From Actimicrobium sp. CCC2.4 (GTDB lineage: Bacteria > Pseudomonadota > Gammaproteobacteria > Burkholderiales > Burkholderiaceae_D): a DNA stretch of 64,000 nt. Position numbers and translations under genes: made by a program. Below, one piece after another: positions 1 to 7,697 of this stretch (positions are counted from its first letter, which is position 1; every line of letters begins with the position of its first letter). The notes beneath the pieces are model-generated. The model saw only the letters and a list, made by a program, of their open reading frames with translations, was not told where the DNA came from and searched no databases. The stretch is from NCBI RefSeq assembly GCF_034347385.1, contig NZ_CP133777.1, positions 310,001-374,000 on the forward strand, given 5' to 3'.

Positions 1-1
1 G

Positions 2-337
2 ACGTCCCGCCAACAGGGCAAATGGCAGGTGGCACAAAAAGGCGTCGCAGCACATGGACCGCTGAGCTTCAGCTTCGATTCTGTCCGCGAGGTCACGCTA
101 ACGCCGTTCGAACTGATCACGACGCACCTGGTGACCGGCAACCTGAAGCAACTCGACGGCACCACCCGCCTGCGCAGCGAGGGGAACGGAACACGTGTTG
201 TCTATCACGCCGAGTCCATTCCGGACACCTTCGTGCCGCCACTGGTCGGCACCGCATTCATTGCCAGCGAATCACGCCATCAATTCGAAGAAATGCGCAT
301 TGAAATGCTCAAGCGCAAGACCGCTGTCGCGCCCTGA
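2..337 (+). CDS. SRPBCC-family protein, 5'-truncated
   Basis: The frame is open from the window edge, so the N-terminus is missing; 111 residues remain. The visible part (GKWQVAQKG..., then a run of alternating strands, ending in an amphipathic C-terminal helix EEMRIEMLKRK) looks like the C-terminal two thirds of a START/SRPBCC (polyketide-cyclase-like) fold. These proteins bind hydrophobic ligands in a helix-grip cavity. No catalytic residue can be assigned and the ligand is unknown. It lies 35 bp upstream of the AsmA-like gene on the same strand and may be co-transcribed with it. The family call is tentative because only a fragment is seen. Confidence 0.6.
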   Translation, partial: TSRQQGKWQVAQKGVAAHGPLSFSFDSVREVTLTPFELITTHLVTGNLKQLDGTTRLRSEGNGTRVVYHAESIPDTFVPPLVGTAFIASESRHQFEEMRIEMLKRKTAVAP

Positions 338-372
338 CCCATCCAGCGGCGCCAACCCTCCAGGAATTTTGC

Positions 373-2388
373 ATGCCCACATTGAAGAAATCCGTCCTGA
401 TCGGCTTGGCCATCGTCGCCGTAGCGGTCACCCTGACGCTCGCGGCGCTGCTGACGTGGGACTGGGACCGCAGCCGTCCGTGGCTCAATGACAAGGTGTC
501 GCAAGCAATCGGCCGTGACTTTGCGATCCGTGGACACCTCGGTCTGGGCTGGCATCGTCCGCCCGGCGAAACCGGCTGGCGCAACTATCTGCCATGGCCG
601 CGGTTAACCGCCAGCGATGTGGTCATCGGCAATCCCGCGTGGGCGCGTCAGCCGACGTTTGCATCGCTCGACCGGATCGAGTTCGACATCGCCCTGCTGC
701 CGTTGTTGCGCCGGCAAATTGCCATCCCGTCGATCGCGCTGGTGAACCCGGCCGTCGACCTGGAACGACGCGCCGATGGCAGCGTCAACTGGACCTTCGC
801 ACCGCCGCCCGGGTCGCCGTCGGCGTGGACAATCAAGCTCGACCGGATCAACTTCGCCAGCGGCACCGTCGCCCTCACCGACAAGCTCAAGAAAATAGAC
901 GCCGTCGCCACGATACGACCGGCCGGCGACACGGTCGAGCTTGGTGCCTTGCTCGACAAAAACAAGCCAATCCAAGCCGGCCCGGCGTACGGTTTCGCCT
1001 TCGATATTGCCGGCACCTACAACAAGGCGGTCGTCAAGGGTAGCGGCCACTTCGGCGGCGTGCTGTCGCTGGTCGATGCCAGCCGGCCGTTTCCGTTGCA
1101 GACCGATCTGCGGGTCGGCGATAACCACATCGTCATCGATGGCACCATCACCGATCCGGGCAATCTGGCCGCACTCGACCTGCAGTTGCAACTGGCATCA
1201 AACAGCATGGCGCATCTGTACGAACTGACCGGCGTGGCCTTGCCGGACACGCCGCCGTTTTCGACCAGCGGTCATCTGACCGGCCGCTTGCGCAAGTCCG
1301 ATAGCGTGTTCCGCTACGAAAAATTCAGTGGCAAGGTCGGTGGTTCGGACCTGGCCGGCACGCTCGAATACAGTACCGCAGGAGCACGCCCGAAACTGGT
1401 CGGTGACCTGCGCTCGGAACGCTTGCTCTTCGCCGACCTGGCACCGCTGGTCGGTGCCAGCAAAACCGATGCGCCGTCGGCCGATGTCAAGCTGGTGCCG
1501 GGCCGGGCGATTCCGGTCACGCCATTCCGGACCGACCGCTGGAAAGCCATGGATGCCGATGTCAAGTTTGTCGGCAAGCAGATCATTCGCGGTGCTGCCC
1601 TGCCGGTCAATGACGTGTCGGCGCACGTGATCATGAATGACGGCGTGCTGACGCTGGATCCGCTGGCCTTCGGCGTCGCCGGCGGTACGCTGACCGGCAG
1701 GATCGCACTCGACGGCAGCGCCGATCCGCTGCGCGGAAAGTTCACGATTTCGGCGCGCGGCCTGCGACTCAAGCAGCTGTTCCCGACCTTCGAACCGATG
1801 AAGACCAGCTTCGGCCAGGTCAATGGCGATGCGGCGCTGGCAGCGTCCGGCAACACGCCCGCGACGCTGGCGGCGACCCTCGATGGCGAGGTGCGCATGC
1901 TGGTCAACGATGGCGTCATGAGCGGCACCTTGCTGGAGCAGGCCGGTCTGAACGTCGCCAATATCGTGCTCGGAAAACTGTTTGGCGACACGCCCGTGAA
2001 GATCAATTGCGCCGCCGCCGAATTCATTGTCAAAAAGGGCGTGCTCGAGTCGCGCGTGTTTGCGCTCGACACCGCCGATGCGCTGATCAATGTCGACGGC
2101 ACCGTCAACCTCGGCACCGAGCGGCTGGACCTGAACGTGCATCCGCATACCAAGGGATTCCGGGTGTTTTCGTTGCGCTCGCCGCTGTACGTGAAAGGCA
2201 CGTTCAAGGAGCCGCAAGTCGGTGTCGCGATCGGACCGCTGGCAGCGCGTGGCGCGGCGGCGGTCGGGCTGGGATTGCTCAACCCGTTTGCCGCCTTGCT
2301 GGCGATGGTTGCCCCGAGCAATAACAATGAATCGCCCTGCCCGTCCATCATCGCCGACGCCAACAAGAACCTGAAAAAAACGCGCTGA
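373..2388 (+). CDS. AsmA-family protein
   Basis: 671 residues. It begins with a single membrane anchor (about residues 8-29, LIGLAIVAVAVTLTLAALL) followed by a large beta-rich periplasmic region. The C-terminal part (about 540-640, with LINVDGTVNLGTERLDL and SPLYVKGTFKEP) matches the conserved AsmA C-terminal repeat region. AsmA-like proteins sit in the inner membrane, project into the periplasm and are linked to phospholipid traffic and outer-membrane assembly; that role is family knowledge. The stop codon directly abuts the stop of the convergent proline iminopeptidase gene, with no spacer. Full length for the family. Confidence 0.85.
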   Translation: MPTLKKSVLIGLAIVAVAVTLTLAALLTWDWDRSRPWLNDKVSQAIGRDFAIRGHLGLGWHRPPGETGWRNYLPWPRLTASDVVIGNPAWARQPTFASLDRIEFDIALLPLLRRQIAIPSIALVNPAVDLERRADGSVNWTFAPPPGSPSAWTIKLDRINFASGTVALTDKLKKIDAVATIRPAGDTVELGALLDKNKPIQAGPAYGFAFDIAGTYNKAVVKGSGHFGGVLSLVDASRPFPLQTDLRVGDNHIVIDGTITDPGNLAALDLQLQLASNSMAHLYELTGVALPDTPPFSTSGHLTGRLRKSDSVFRYEKFSGKVGGSDLAGTLEYSTAGARPKLVGDLRSERLLFADLAPLVGASKTDAPSADVKLVPGRAIPVTPFRTDRWKAMDADVKFVGKQIIRGAALPVNDVSAHVIMNDGVLTLDPLAFGVAGGTLTGRIALDGSADPLRGKFTISARGLRLKQLFPTFEPMKTSFGQVNGDAALAASGNTPATLAATLDGEVRMLVNDGVMSGTLLEQAGLNVANIVLGKLFGDTPVKINCAAAEFIVKKGVLESRVFALDTADALINVDGTVNLGTERLDLNVHPHTKGFRVFSLRSPLYVKGTFKEPQVGVAIGPLAARGAAAVGLGLLNPFAALLAMVAPSNNNESPCPSIIADANKNLKKTR

Positions 2389-3351
2389 TCAGTCGAAGTG
2401 TCCGCGTAAGCGGAACGCTTCGGTCGCCGCCACCAGTGCGCTGGCTGTGCCCGGTTCGAGCGCCGCGTGGCCGGCGTCGGCAATGATGTGCAATCGCGCT
2501 TGCGGCCACGCTACATGCAAGCGATGCGCCGACACCGGCGGGCACACCGCGTCATGGCGTCCCTGCACGATCACCGCCGGCAAATGACGAATCGCCGCGA
2601 TGCCATCGAGTAGCTGGTCGGGCGCCAGAAAACACGCATTGAGCATGTAGTGCGCTTCGAGCCGGCCGATGCCGAGGCTGACGGTATCCGAATCGGGCTG
2701 CTCGTCTTGCGGCAGCAGGTACACGCAACTGCTTTCGTAGCGATTCCAGCTGCGCGCAGCCGGCAGATAACTGTTCGGATCGTCGCTAAACAGCCGCTTG
2801 CCGTAGGCATGAATCAGGTCGTCGCGTTCATCCTCCGGGATGAATCCGGCGAAGCGCTGGTGCGCCTCCGGATAAAACCATTTGATGCCATTGATGAACC
2901 AGTCGATCTCGGCGGGCGAGCCCAGGAATATGCCGCGCAAAATGAAACCGAGGCAAGCCTGCGGGTGGGCCTGGCCATACGCCAGCGCCAGCGTCGACCC
3001 CCATGAACCACCGAACACCAGCCACTGCGCGATGCCGAGCGATTCCCGTAATTGCTCGATATCGGCCACCAGCAGCGCGGTTGTGTTGTCGCGGTATTCG
3101 CCCAGCGGCGTCGACTGACCGGCCCCGCGCTGGTCGAACAACACGATGCGATAAAACGCCGGATCAAAAAAGCGCCGGTGCTGCGGCGAGATGCCACCGC
3201 CCGGACCGCCATGCAAAAACAGCACCGGCATGCCGGCCGGATTGCCGCATTCTTCCCAGTACAGCGTGTGGCGCGCATCGACTACGAGGCGACCGCTGCG
3301 AAAAGGAACTAGTGGTGGAAACAGCTGAGTGACTGCAACAGGGAGGGTCAT
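2389..3351 (-). CDS. pip: Proline iminopeptidase
   Basis: 320 residues from the chosen ATG (MTLPVAVTQLFPPL...). An in-frame extension to 3432 exists but the usual family N-terminus starts here. It releases N-terminal proline from peptides in the cytoplasm (peptidase family S33, alpha/beta hydrolase). Visible signatures are the oxyanion-region HGGPGGG, the nucleophile elbow GGSWGS, the acid in GRHDAVCPP and the catalytic His in DAGHAALEP. It converges on the AsmA-like gene without a gap. The divergent neighbour is the formaldehyde dehydrogenase gene, 114 bp away, so their promoters share a short region. Confidence 0.93.
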   Translation of the reverse strand: MTLPVAVTQLFPPLVPFRSGRLVVDARHTLYWEECGNPAGMPVLFLHGGPGGGISPQHRRFFDPAFYRIVLFDQRGAGQSTPLGEYRDNTTALLVADIEQLRESLGIAQWLVFGGSWGSTLALAYGQAHPQACLGFILRGIFLGSPAEIDWFINGIKWFYPEAHQRFAGFIPEDERDDLIHAYGKRLFSDDPNSYLPAARSWNRYESSCVYLLPQDEQPDSDTVSLGIGRLEAHYMLNACFLAPDQLLDGIAAIRHLPAVIVQGRHDAVCPPVSAHRLHVAWPQARLHIIADAGHAALEPGTASALVAATEAFRLRGHFD

Positions 3352-3465
3352 GGCAAAGTATCGGGAAATTAAAGCGGTGAAGAGACGATCTGATTTTGCG
3401 CTGATAATAGCCCCGAAATCAGCAGTGTCCACTCATGATAGACCAGACAAAAAGCGAGTCCCCAA

Positions 3466-4572
3466 ATGAAAACCAAAGCAGCAGTAGCCTGGCAAGCCGG
3501 CCGTCCCCTGACCATCGAAGAGGTTGAATTAGGCGGCCCGCGCGCCGGTGAAGTACTGGTCGAACTGAAGGCCACCGGCATTTGCCATACCGATTACTAC
3601 ACGCTGTCGGGTGCCGATCCGGAAGGCCTGTTCCCGGCCATCCTCGGCCATGAAGGCGCCGGTATCGTGGTCGATGTCGGCCCGGATGTGAAGTCGATCC
3701 GCAAGGACGACCACGTCATTCCGCTGTACACGCCGGAATGCCGCCAGTGCAAATTCTGTCTCTCGCAAAAAACCAATCTGTGCCAGTCGATCCGCTCGAC
3801 CCAGGGCCAGGGCCTGATGCCGGATGCGACCAGCCGCTTCTCGCTCGATGGCAAGCCGCTGTTCCATTACATGGGTACATCGACCTTCTCGAACTACATC
3901 GTGGTCCCTGAAATCGCACTGGCCAAGATCCGCGAAGATGCACCATTCGACAAGGTCTGCTACATCGGTTGCGGCGTCACCACCGGCGTGGGCGCAGTGA
4001 TCTTTACCGCCAAGGTTGAATTCGGTGCCACCGTGGTCGTGTTCGGACTCGGCGGCATTGGCCTCAATGTAATTCAAGCCGCCAAAATGGTCGGTGCCAG
4101 CAAGATCATCGGTATCGACCTGAACCCGGCGCGCGAAGCCATGGCCCGCAAGTTCGGCATGACCGACTTCATCAATCCGAAAGATGTCGAGAACGTGGTT
4201 GACCGCATCGTCGAACTGACCGATGGCGGTGCCGATTACTCGTTCGAATGTATCGGCAACACCAAGGTAATGCGCCAGGCGCTGGAATGCACCCACAAGG
4301 GCTGGGGCCAGGCAATCGTCATCGGTGTAGCCGATGCCGGTGCCGAAATCAGCACCCGTCCGTTCCAGCTGGTTACCGGCCGCGAATGGAAGGGCTCGGC
4401 GTTTGGCGGCGCGCGCGGCCGTACCGATGTCCCGAAAATCGTCGACATGTACATGGACGGCAAGCTCAACATCGATGACCTGATCACGCACCGCTTGCCG
4501 CTGGAACGTATCAACGAAGGTTTTGATCTGATGAAAGCCGGCGAGTCGATCCGCTCGGTGGTGCTGTACTGA
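3466..4572 (+). CDS. frmA: S-(hydroxymethyl)glutathione dehydrogenase / class III alcohol dehydrogenase
   Basis: 368 residues, the normal length for class III ADH. It oxidises S-hydroxymethylglutathione (formaldehyde plus glutathione) to S-formylglutathione with NAD. Catalytic zinc ligands are in [10 protein letters not shown] and GHEGAG, the structural-zinc cysteines are in [16 protein letters not shown], and the Rossmann glycine motif is [14 protein letters not shown]. Its TGA overlaps the ATG of the next gene (ATGA), which encodes the following step, so the two are translationally coupled. No regulator of the FrmR type is seen next to it. Confidence 0.96.
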   Translation: MKTKAAVAWQAGRPLTIEEVELGGPRAGEVLVELKATGICHTDYYTLSGADPEGLFPAILGHEGAGIVVDVGPDVKSIRKDDHVIPLYTPECRQCKFCLSQKTNLCQSIRSTQGQGLMPDATSRFSLDGKPLFHYMGTSTFSNYIVVPEIALAKIREDAPFDKVCYIGCGVTTGVGAVIFTAKVEFGATVVVFGLGGIGLNVIQAAKMVGASKIIGIDLNPAREAMARKFGMTDFINPKDVENVVDRIVELTDGGADYSFECIGNTKVMRQALECTHKGWGQAIVIGVADAGAEISTRPFQLVTGREWKGSAFGGARGRTDVPKIVDMYMDGKLNIDDLITHRLPLERINEGFDLMKAGESIRSVVLY

Positions 4573-5420
4573 TGGAACGCCTCGGCGAACATGCGTGTTT
4601 TGGCGGCGTGCAGGGGTTTTACCGGCACGCCTCGACGACGATAGGTTTGCCGATGAAGTTCTCGGTGTACCAGCCGCCGCAAGCCAAAGAAGGACCGGTT
4701 CCGGTGCTGTTTTTTCTGGCCGGCCTGACCTGCACCGAAGAGACCTTCATGATGAAAGCCGGCGCGCAGCGGTATGCCGCCGAGCACGGCATGATGCTGG
4801 TCGCGCCCGACACCAGCCCGCGTGATACCGGCATCGCCGGTGTCGCCGACAGCTGGGACTTCGGCAATGGCGCGGGCTTTTATCTGGATGCGACCGAAGC
4901 ACCTTGGGCCAGCCATTTCAGGATGGAGTCGTATCTAGTCGACGAGCTGCTGGCCTTGATCGTGCGGGAGTTTCCGGCCCGTGCGGATGCGGTTGGCATT
5001 TTCGGTCATTCGATGGGCGGGCATGGTGCGCTGACGCTGGCGTTGCGCCATCCGGAAGTGTTTCGTTCGGTATCAGCGTTCGCACCAATCGCTGCGCCGT
5101 CGCAATGTCCGTGGGGCGTAAAAGCCTTTGGTCAGTATCTGGGCACTGACCAGAGCACCTGGGACGCGCACGATGCCAGCACCCTGATGGCGAAAAGTCT
5201 GGAATCGCCATTCCCGAACGGCATCCTGATCGACCAGGGCCTGGCCGACCAATTCCTCGATGCGCAGCAGTTGCTGCCGGAAGTCTTCGAGGCAGCCTGT
5301 CGCCATGCAGGGCAACCACTGATCCTGCGCCGGCATGCCGGCTATGACCATGGTTACTACTTCATCGCCAGTTTCATTGCCGACCATCTGGCCTTTCATC
5401 ATCGCAACCTGTCTTCCTGA
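4572..5420 (+). CDS. fghA: S-formylglutathione hydrolase
   Basis: 282 residues. It hydrolyses S-formylglutathione to formate and glutathione, completing glutathione-dependent formaldehyde detoxification begun by the overlapping upstream dehydrogenase. It is an esterase-D type alpha/beta hydrolase with nucleophile motif GHSMGGHG, a conserved FFLAGLTCTEETFM near the N-terminus and the C-terminal catalytic His in GYDHGYYF. The start is fixed by the 4-base overlap with the upstream stop. No terminator is obvious in the 117 bp before the tRNA pair apart from a weak hairpin near 5482-5499. Confidence 0.95.
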   Translation: MERLGEHACFGGVQGFYRHASTTIGLPMKFSVYQPPQAKEGPVPVLFFLAGLTCTEETFMMKAGAQRYAAEHGMMLVAPDTSPRDTGIAGVADSWDFGNGAGFYLDATEAPWASHFRMESYLVDELLALIVREFPARADAVGIFGHSMGGHGALTLALRHPEVFRSVSAFAPIAAPSQCPWGVKAFGQYLGTDQSTWDAHDASTLMAKSLESPFPNGILIDQGLADQFLDAQQLLPEVFEAACRHAGQPLILRRHAGYDHGYYFIASFIADHLAFHHRNLSS

Positions 5421-5537
5421 AGTCTTTTTTGCCGGCAAGCTAGGCAAAAGAAATAATCTGTTGTAGACTTCGGGCCCTTCAGGTGTGAAGACAAACACCG
5501 GTTTTGAAGGCAGCAGTATCGTCAGGCAACTACAGCC

Positions 5538-5613
5538 GGGTGCTTAGCTCAGTTGGTAGAGCGGCGCCCTTACAAGGCGTAGGTCGGGGGTTCGAGCCCC
5601 TCAGCACCCACCA
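5538..5613 (+). tRNA. tRNA-Val (anticodon TAC)
   Basis: Complete cloverleaf. Acceptor GGGTGCT (5538-5544) pairs with AGCACCC (5603-5609), the D-arm is GCTCAGTTGGTAGAGC, the anticodon loop CTTACAA carries TAC, and the T-arm is GGGGG-TTCGAGC-CCCTC. CCA is encoded (5611-5613). It lies 31 bp upstream of tRNA-Asp, so the two are very probably one transcript. Confidence 0.97.
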
Positions 5614-5644
5614 GGCAAGTGCCTGATGTTGCAAGTCCAGTTTT

Positions 5645-5721
5645 GGAGTGGTAGTTCAGTTGGTTAGAATACCGGCCTGTCACGCCGGGGGTCGCGGGTT
5701 CGAGTCCCGTCCACTCCGCCA
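5645..5721 (+). tRNA. tRNA-Asp (anticodon GTC)
   Basis: Acceptor GGAGTGG (5645-5651) pairs with CCACTCC (5711-5717), the discriminator base is G, and CCA is encoded. The anticodon loop CTGTCAC carries GTC. The T-loop is TTCGAGT. The last 21 nt (CGAGTCCCGTCCACTCCGCCA) are repeated five more times downstream as the head of each 177-bp unit, always without the 5' three quarters of the tRNA. This is therefore the only functional copy here. Confidence 0.97.
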
Positions 5722-6672
5722 ATATAAAAAAGCCTGCGCAAGCAGGCTTTTTTTATGCCCGTCACATTTGCCCGCTGGCGGGCACACTTCTCGGAGTGAA
5801 GTGAGCCGCCTGCGCGGCTCACGGCGGGACGCGAAGGCACTCGCTTGCAAGCGAGTGAGCGGCCTGCTGCAGGTAGGCGAGTCCCGTCCACTCCGCCAAT
5901 ATAAAAAAGCCTGCGCAAGCAGGCTTTTTTTATGCCCGTCACATTTGCCCGCTGGCGGGCACACTTCTCGGAGTGAAGTGAGCCGCCTGCGCGGCTCACG
6001 GCGGGACGCGAAGGCACTCGCTTGCAAGCGAGTGAGCGGCCTGCTGCAGGTAGGCGAGTCCCGTCCACTCCGCCAATATAAAAAAGCCTGCGCAAGCAGG
6101 CTTTTTTTATGCCCGTCACATTTGCCCGCTGGCGGGCACACTTCTCGGAGTGAAGTGAGCCGCCTGCGCGGCTCACGGCGGGACGCGAAGGCACTCGCTT
6201 GCAAGCGAGTGAGCGGCCTGCTGCAGGTAGGCGAGTCCCGTCCACTCCGCCAATATAAAAAAGCCTGCGCAAGCAGGCTTTTTTTATGCCCGTCACATTT
6301 GCCCGCTGGCGGGCACACTTCTCGGAGTGAAGTGAGCCGCCTGCGCGGCTCACGGCGGGACGCGAAGGCACTCGCTTGCAAGCGAGTGAGCGGCCTGCTG
6401 CAGGTAGGCGAGTCCCGTCCACTCCGCCAATATAAAAAAGCCTGCGCAAGCAGGCTTTTTTTATGCCCGTCACATTTGCCCGCTGGCGGGCACACTTCTC
6501 GGAGTGAAGTGAGCCGCCTGCGCGGCTCACGGCGGGACGCGAAGGCACTCGCTTGCAAGCGAGTGAGCGGCCTGCCGCAGGTAGGCGAGTCCCGTCCACT
6601 CCGCCAATATAAAAAAGCCTGCGCAAGCAGGCTTTTTTTATGCCCCGACACTTTTGCCCGCTAGCGGGCACA
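5701..6672 (+). repeat. Tandem array of a 177-bp unit containing the tRNA-Asp 3' end and its terminator
   Basis: Units start at 5701, 5878, 6055, 6232 and 6409, with a partial sixth unit from 6586 to about 6672. Each unit begins with the last 21 nt of tRNA-Asp, followed by the terminator hairpin and then four further palindromes: GCCCGC-TG-GCGGGC, GTGAGCCGC-CTGC-GCGGCTCAC, CACTCGCTTG-CAAGCGAGTG and CCTGC-T-GCAGG. The five complete units are practically identical; one T-to-C change is visible at 6576. The partial last unit differs at several bases. Because 177 is 3 x 59, frames stay open across the array on both strands, giving apparent proteins of more than 320 residues that I regard as artefacts. 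The arrangement resembles the 178-bp repeats after tyrT in E. coli. Confidence 0.95.
5726..5754 (+). terminator. Rho-independent terminator of the tRNA operon (repeated six times)
   Basis: GCCTGC-GCAA-GCAGGC hairpin with a GNRA loop, preceded by A6 and followed by T7. The flanking A and T runs make it work in both directions. Exact copies recur every 177 bp at 5903-5931, 6080-6108, 6257-6285, 6434-6462 and 6611-6639. Confidence 0.93.
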
Positions 6673-6673
6673 T

Positions 6674-7622
6674 TCATGATCGCGGCCTGCCCGCATCGAT
6701 CCATGCTTCGGTCGCACGCATCGTCAGCCGATATCTCGCGCAGTTGTTGGCATCGAGCTTTTGCAATTCACTCAACAGTAGTTCTTCAAATCCGGGATCA
6801 GAATCGGCGGTCACCCGTGACGAGTCCATCGCCTCGGCGAGGCTCCTGCGGTCCCGGACAATCTGTCCGATCACCTCATTCAATGTTTTCCGATAGCGCA
6901 GTCGCAGCGGGTCAGGCGTTCCCATCGATGCGACCACGACAGCGTATTTTGTCAGCGAACGCCGGTACGTCCATGCGAATAGATCGGCCGCCATCGAGAC
7001 ATCAAGACATTCGTAGACGCCGATCATCGCGCTGGCGTAATCATGCGGTTCGACATCCAGGAAGGATAGCGGCGCGCAGTTGTACAGCATCAACGGCACG
7101 TTCGCGGCGAGCCGACTGGTGCGCTTGTTGCCGTCCTCAAAAGGCTGCAGGTACGCAAAGTTAATCCAGAGGAAAAATGCTGCCTCCAGCGGATTCTTGA
7201 TGAGCCGGGATTTGTCGATGATGACGCCCAACATCTCTTCCAGCAGCAACGGAATCTGCGTCGGCACGTAGACCGTGTCGGTGATGTTGATAAGTGACCG
7301 GATTGCACCCCGCCAGAGGACTTACCAGAAATTTGCGCAGCGACTGGCTGGCTGCAGACCATGTTGGCGTGTCGCCTGTGGATGTGGGGACGGGAGTATC
7401 GCTGAGCATGTTCTGCTCGGGCACATCAACGCATGCATAGCGGGTCGCCCGACCCTGCCCTGCACGGGCCACTTTCTCTGCTTGCACCAGCAATGCCAGC
7501 CACCGCTTGGCTGTGGCGGGACTCGCTTCAGCGAGCCGGGCAAGCTCGGTTGACGTTGCACTGCCCTGACCAGCAAGATGCCGTTCGCGCAAGACTTTCA
7601 ACAAATTATCGATAGGCAACAT
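6674..7622 (-). pseudogene. Fic-family protein with N-terminal winged helix, internally deleted and frameshifted
   Basis: The reading frame from ATG 7622 (good ribosome site AAGGAGC) encodes a winged helix-turn-helix (about residues 1-65, with STELARLAEASPATAKRWLALLVQ) and a linker ending NPVTYQ near 7290. Homology then resumes in another frame at INITDTVYVPTQIP and runs to the stop at 6674 through the Fic core LQPFEDGNKRTSRLAANVP and the C-terminal helices. In intact relatives as I remember them, about 130 residues lie between these two points, including the ligand-pocket helices, so both a deletion and a frameshift are present. Gln in place of the first His of the Fic motif is normal for this subfamily. 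Fic proteins usually transfer AMP to target proteins; this copy is probably inactive, though its DNA-binding part may still be made. Confidence 0.8.
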
Positions 7623-7635
7623 GGTATTGCTCCTT

Positions 7636-7697
7636 GAATCGGCTCATATCGGCTCGTTATGAGCTGATATGAGCCGATTCAGGCAATGTGAGCTGAT
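7636..7697. promoter_or_regulatory. Operator-like cluster of five 10-bp half-sites upstream of the Fic pseudogene
   Basis: A 15-bp perfect inverted repeat, GAATCGGCTCATATC (7636-7650) and GATATGAGCCGATTC (7666-7680), lies directly upstream of the winged-helix/Fic start. Read as half-sites it gives ATCGGCTCAT (7638), ATCGGCTCGT (7648), then ATGAGCTGAT (7659), ATGAGCCGAT (7669) and GTGAGCTGAT (7688). Neighbouring sites in each arm are exactly 10 bp apart, about one helical turn. The winged helix of the adjacent gene is the obvious candidate binder (inference). Confidence 0.65.

Noticed and set aside
5878-6610. Additional tRNA-Asp genes
   Set aside because: Only the last 21 nt are repeated; no acceptor 5' strand, D-arm or anticodon arm is present.
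5701-6672. CRISPR array
   Set aside because: The 177-bp units abut directly with no short repeats separated by unique spacers, and no cas genes are present.
5648-6704. Open frames of more than 320 codons on both strands through the 177-bp array
   Set aside because: They exist in several frames at once because the period is a multiple of three, they begin inside tRNA-Asp, and they read through terminators.
6674-7267. Loss of the catalytic His in the Fic motif (QPFEDGNKR) as evidence of inactivation
   Set aside because: Gln at this position is common in this Fic subfamily as I know it; the deletion and frameshift are the real evidence.
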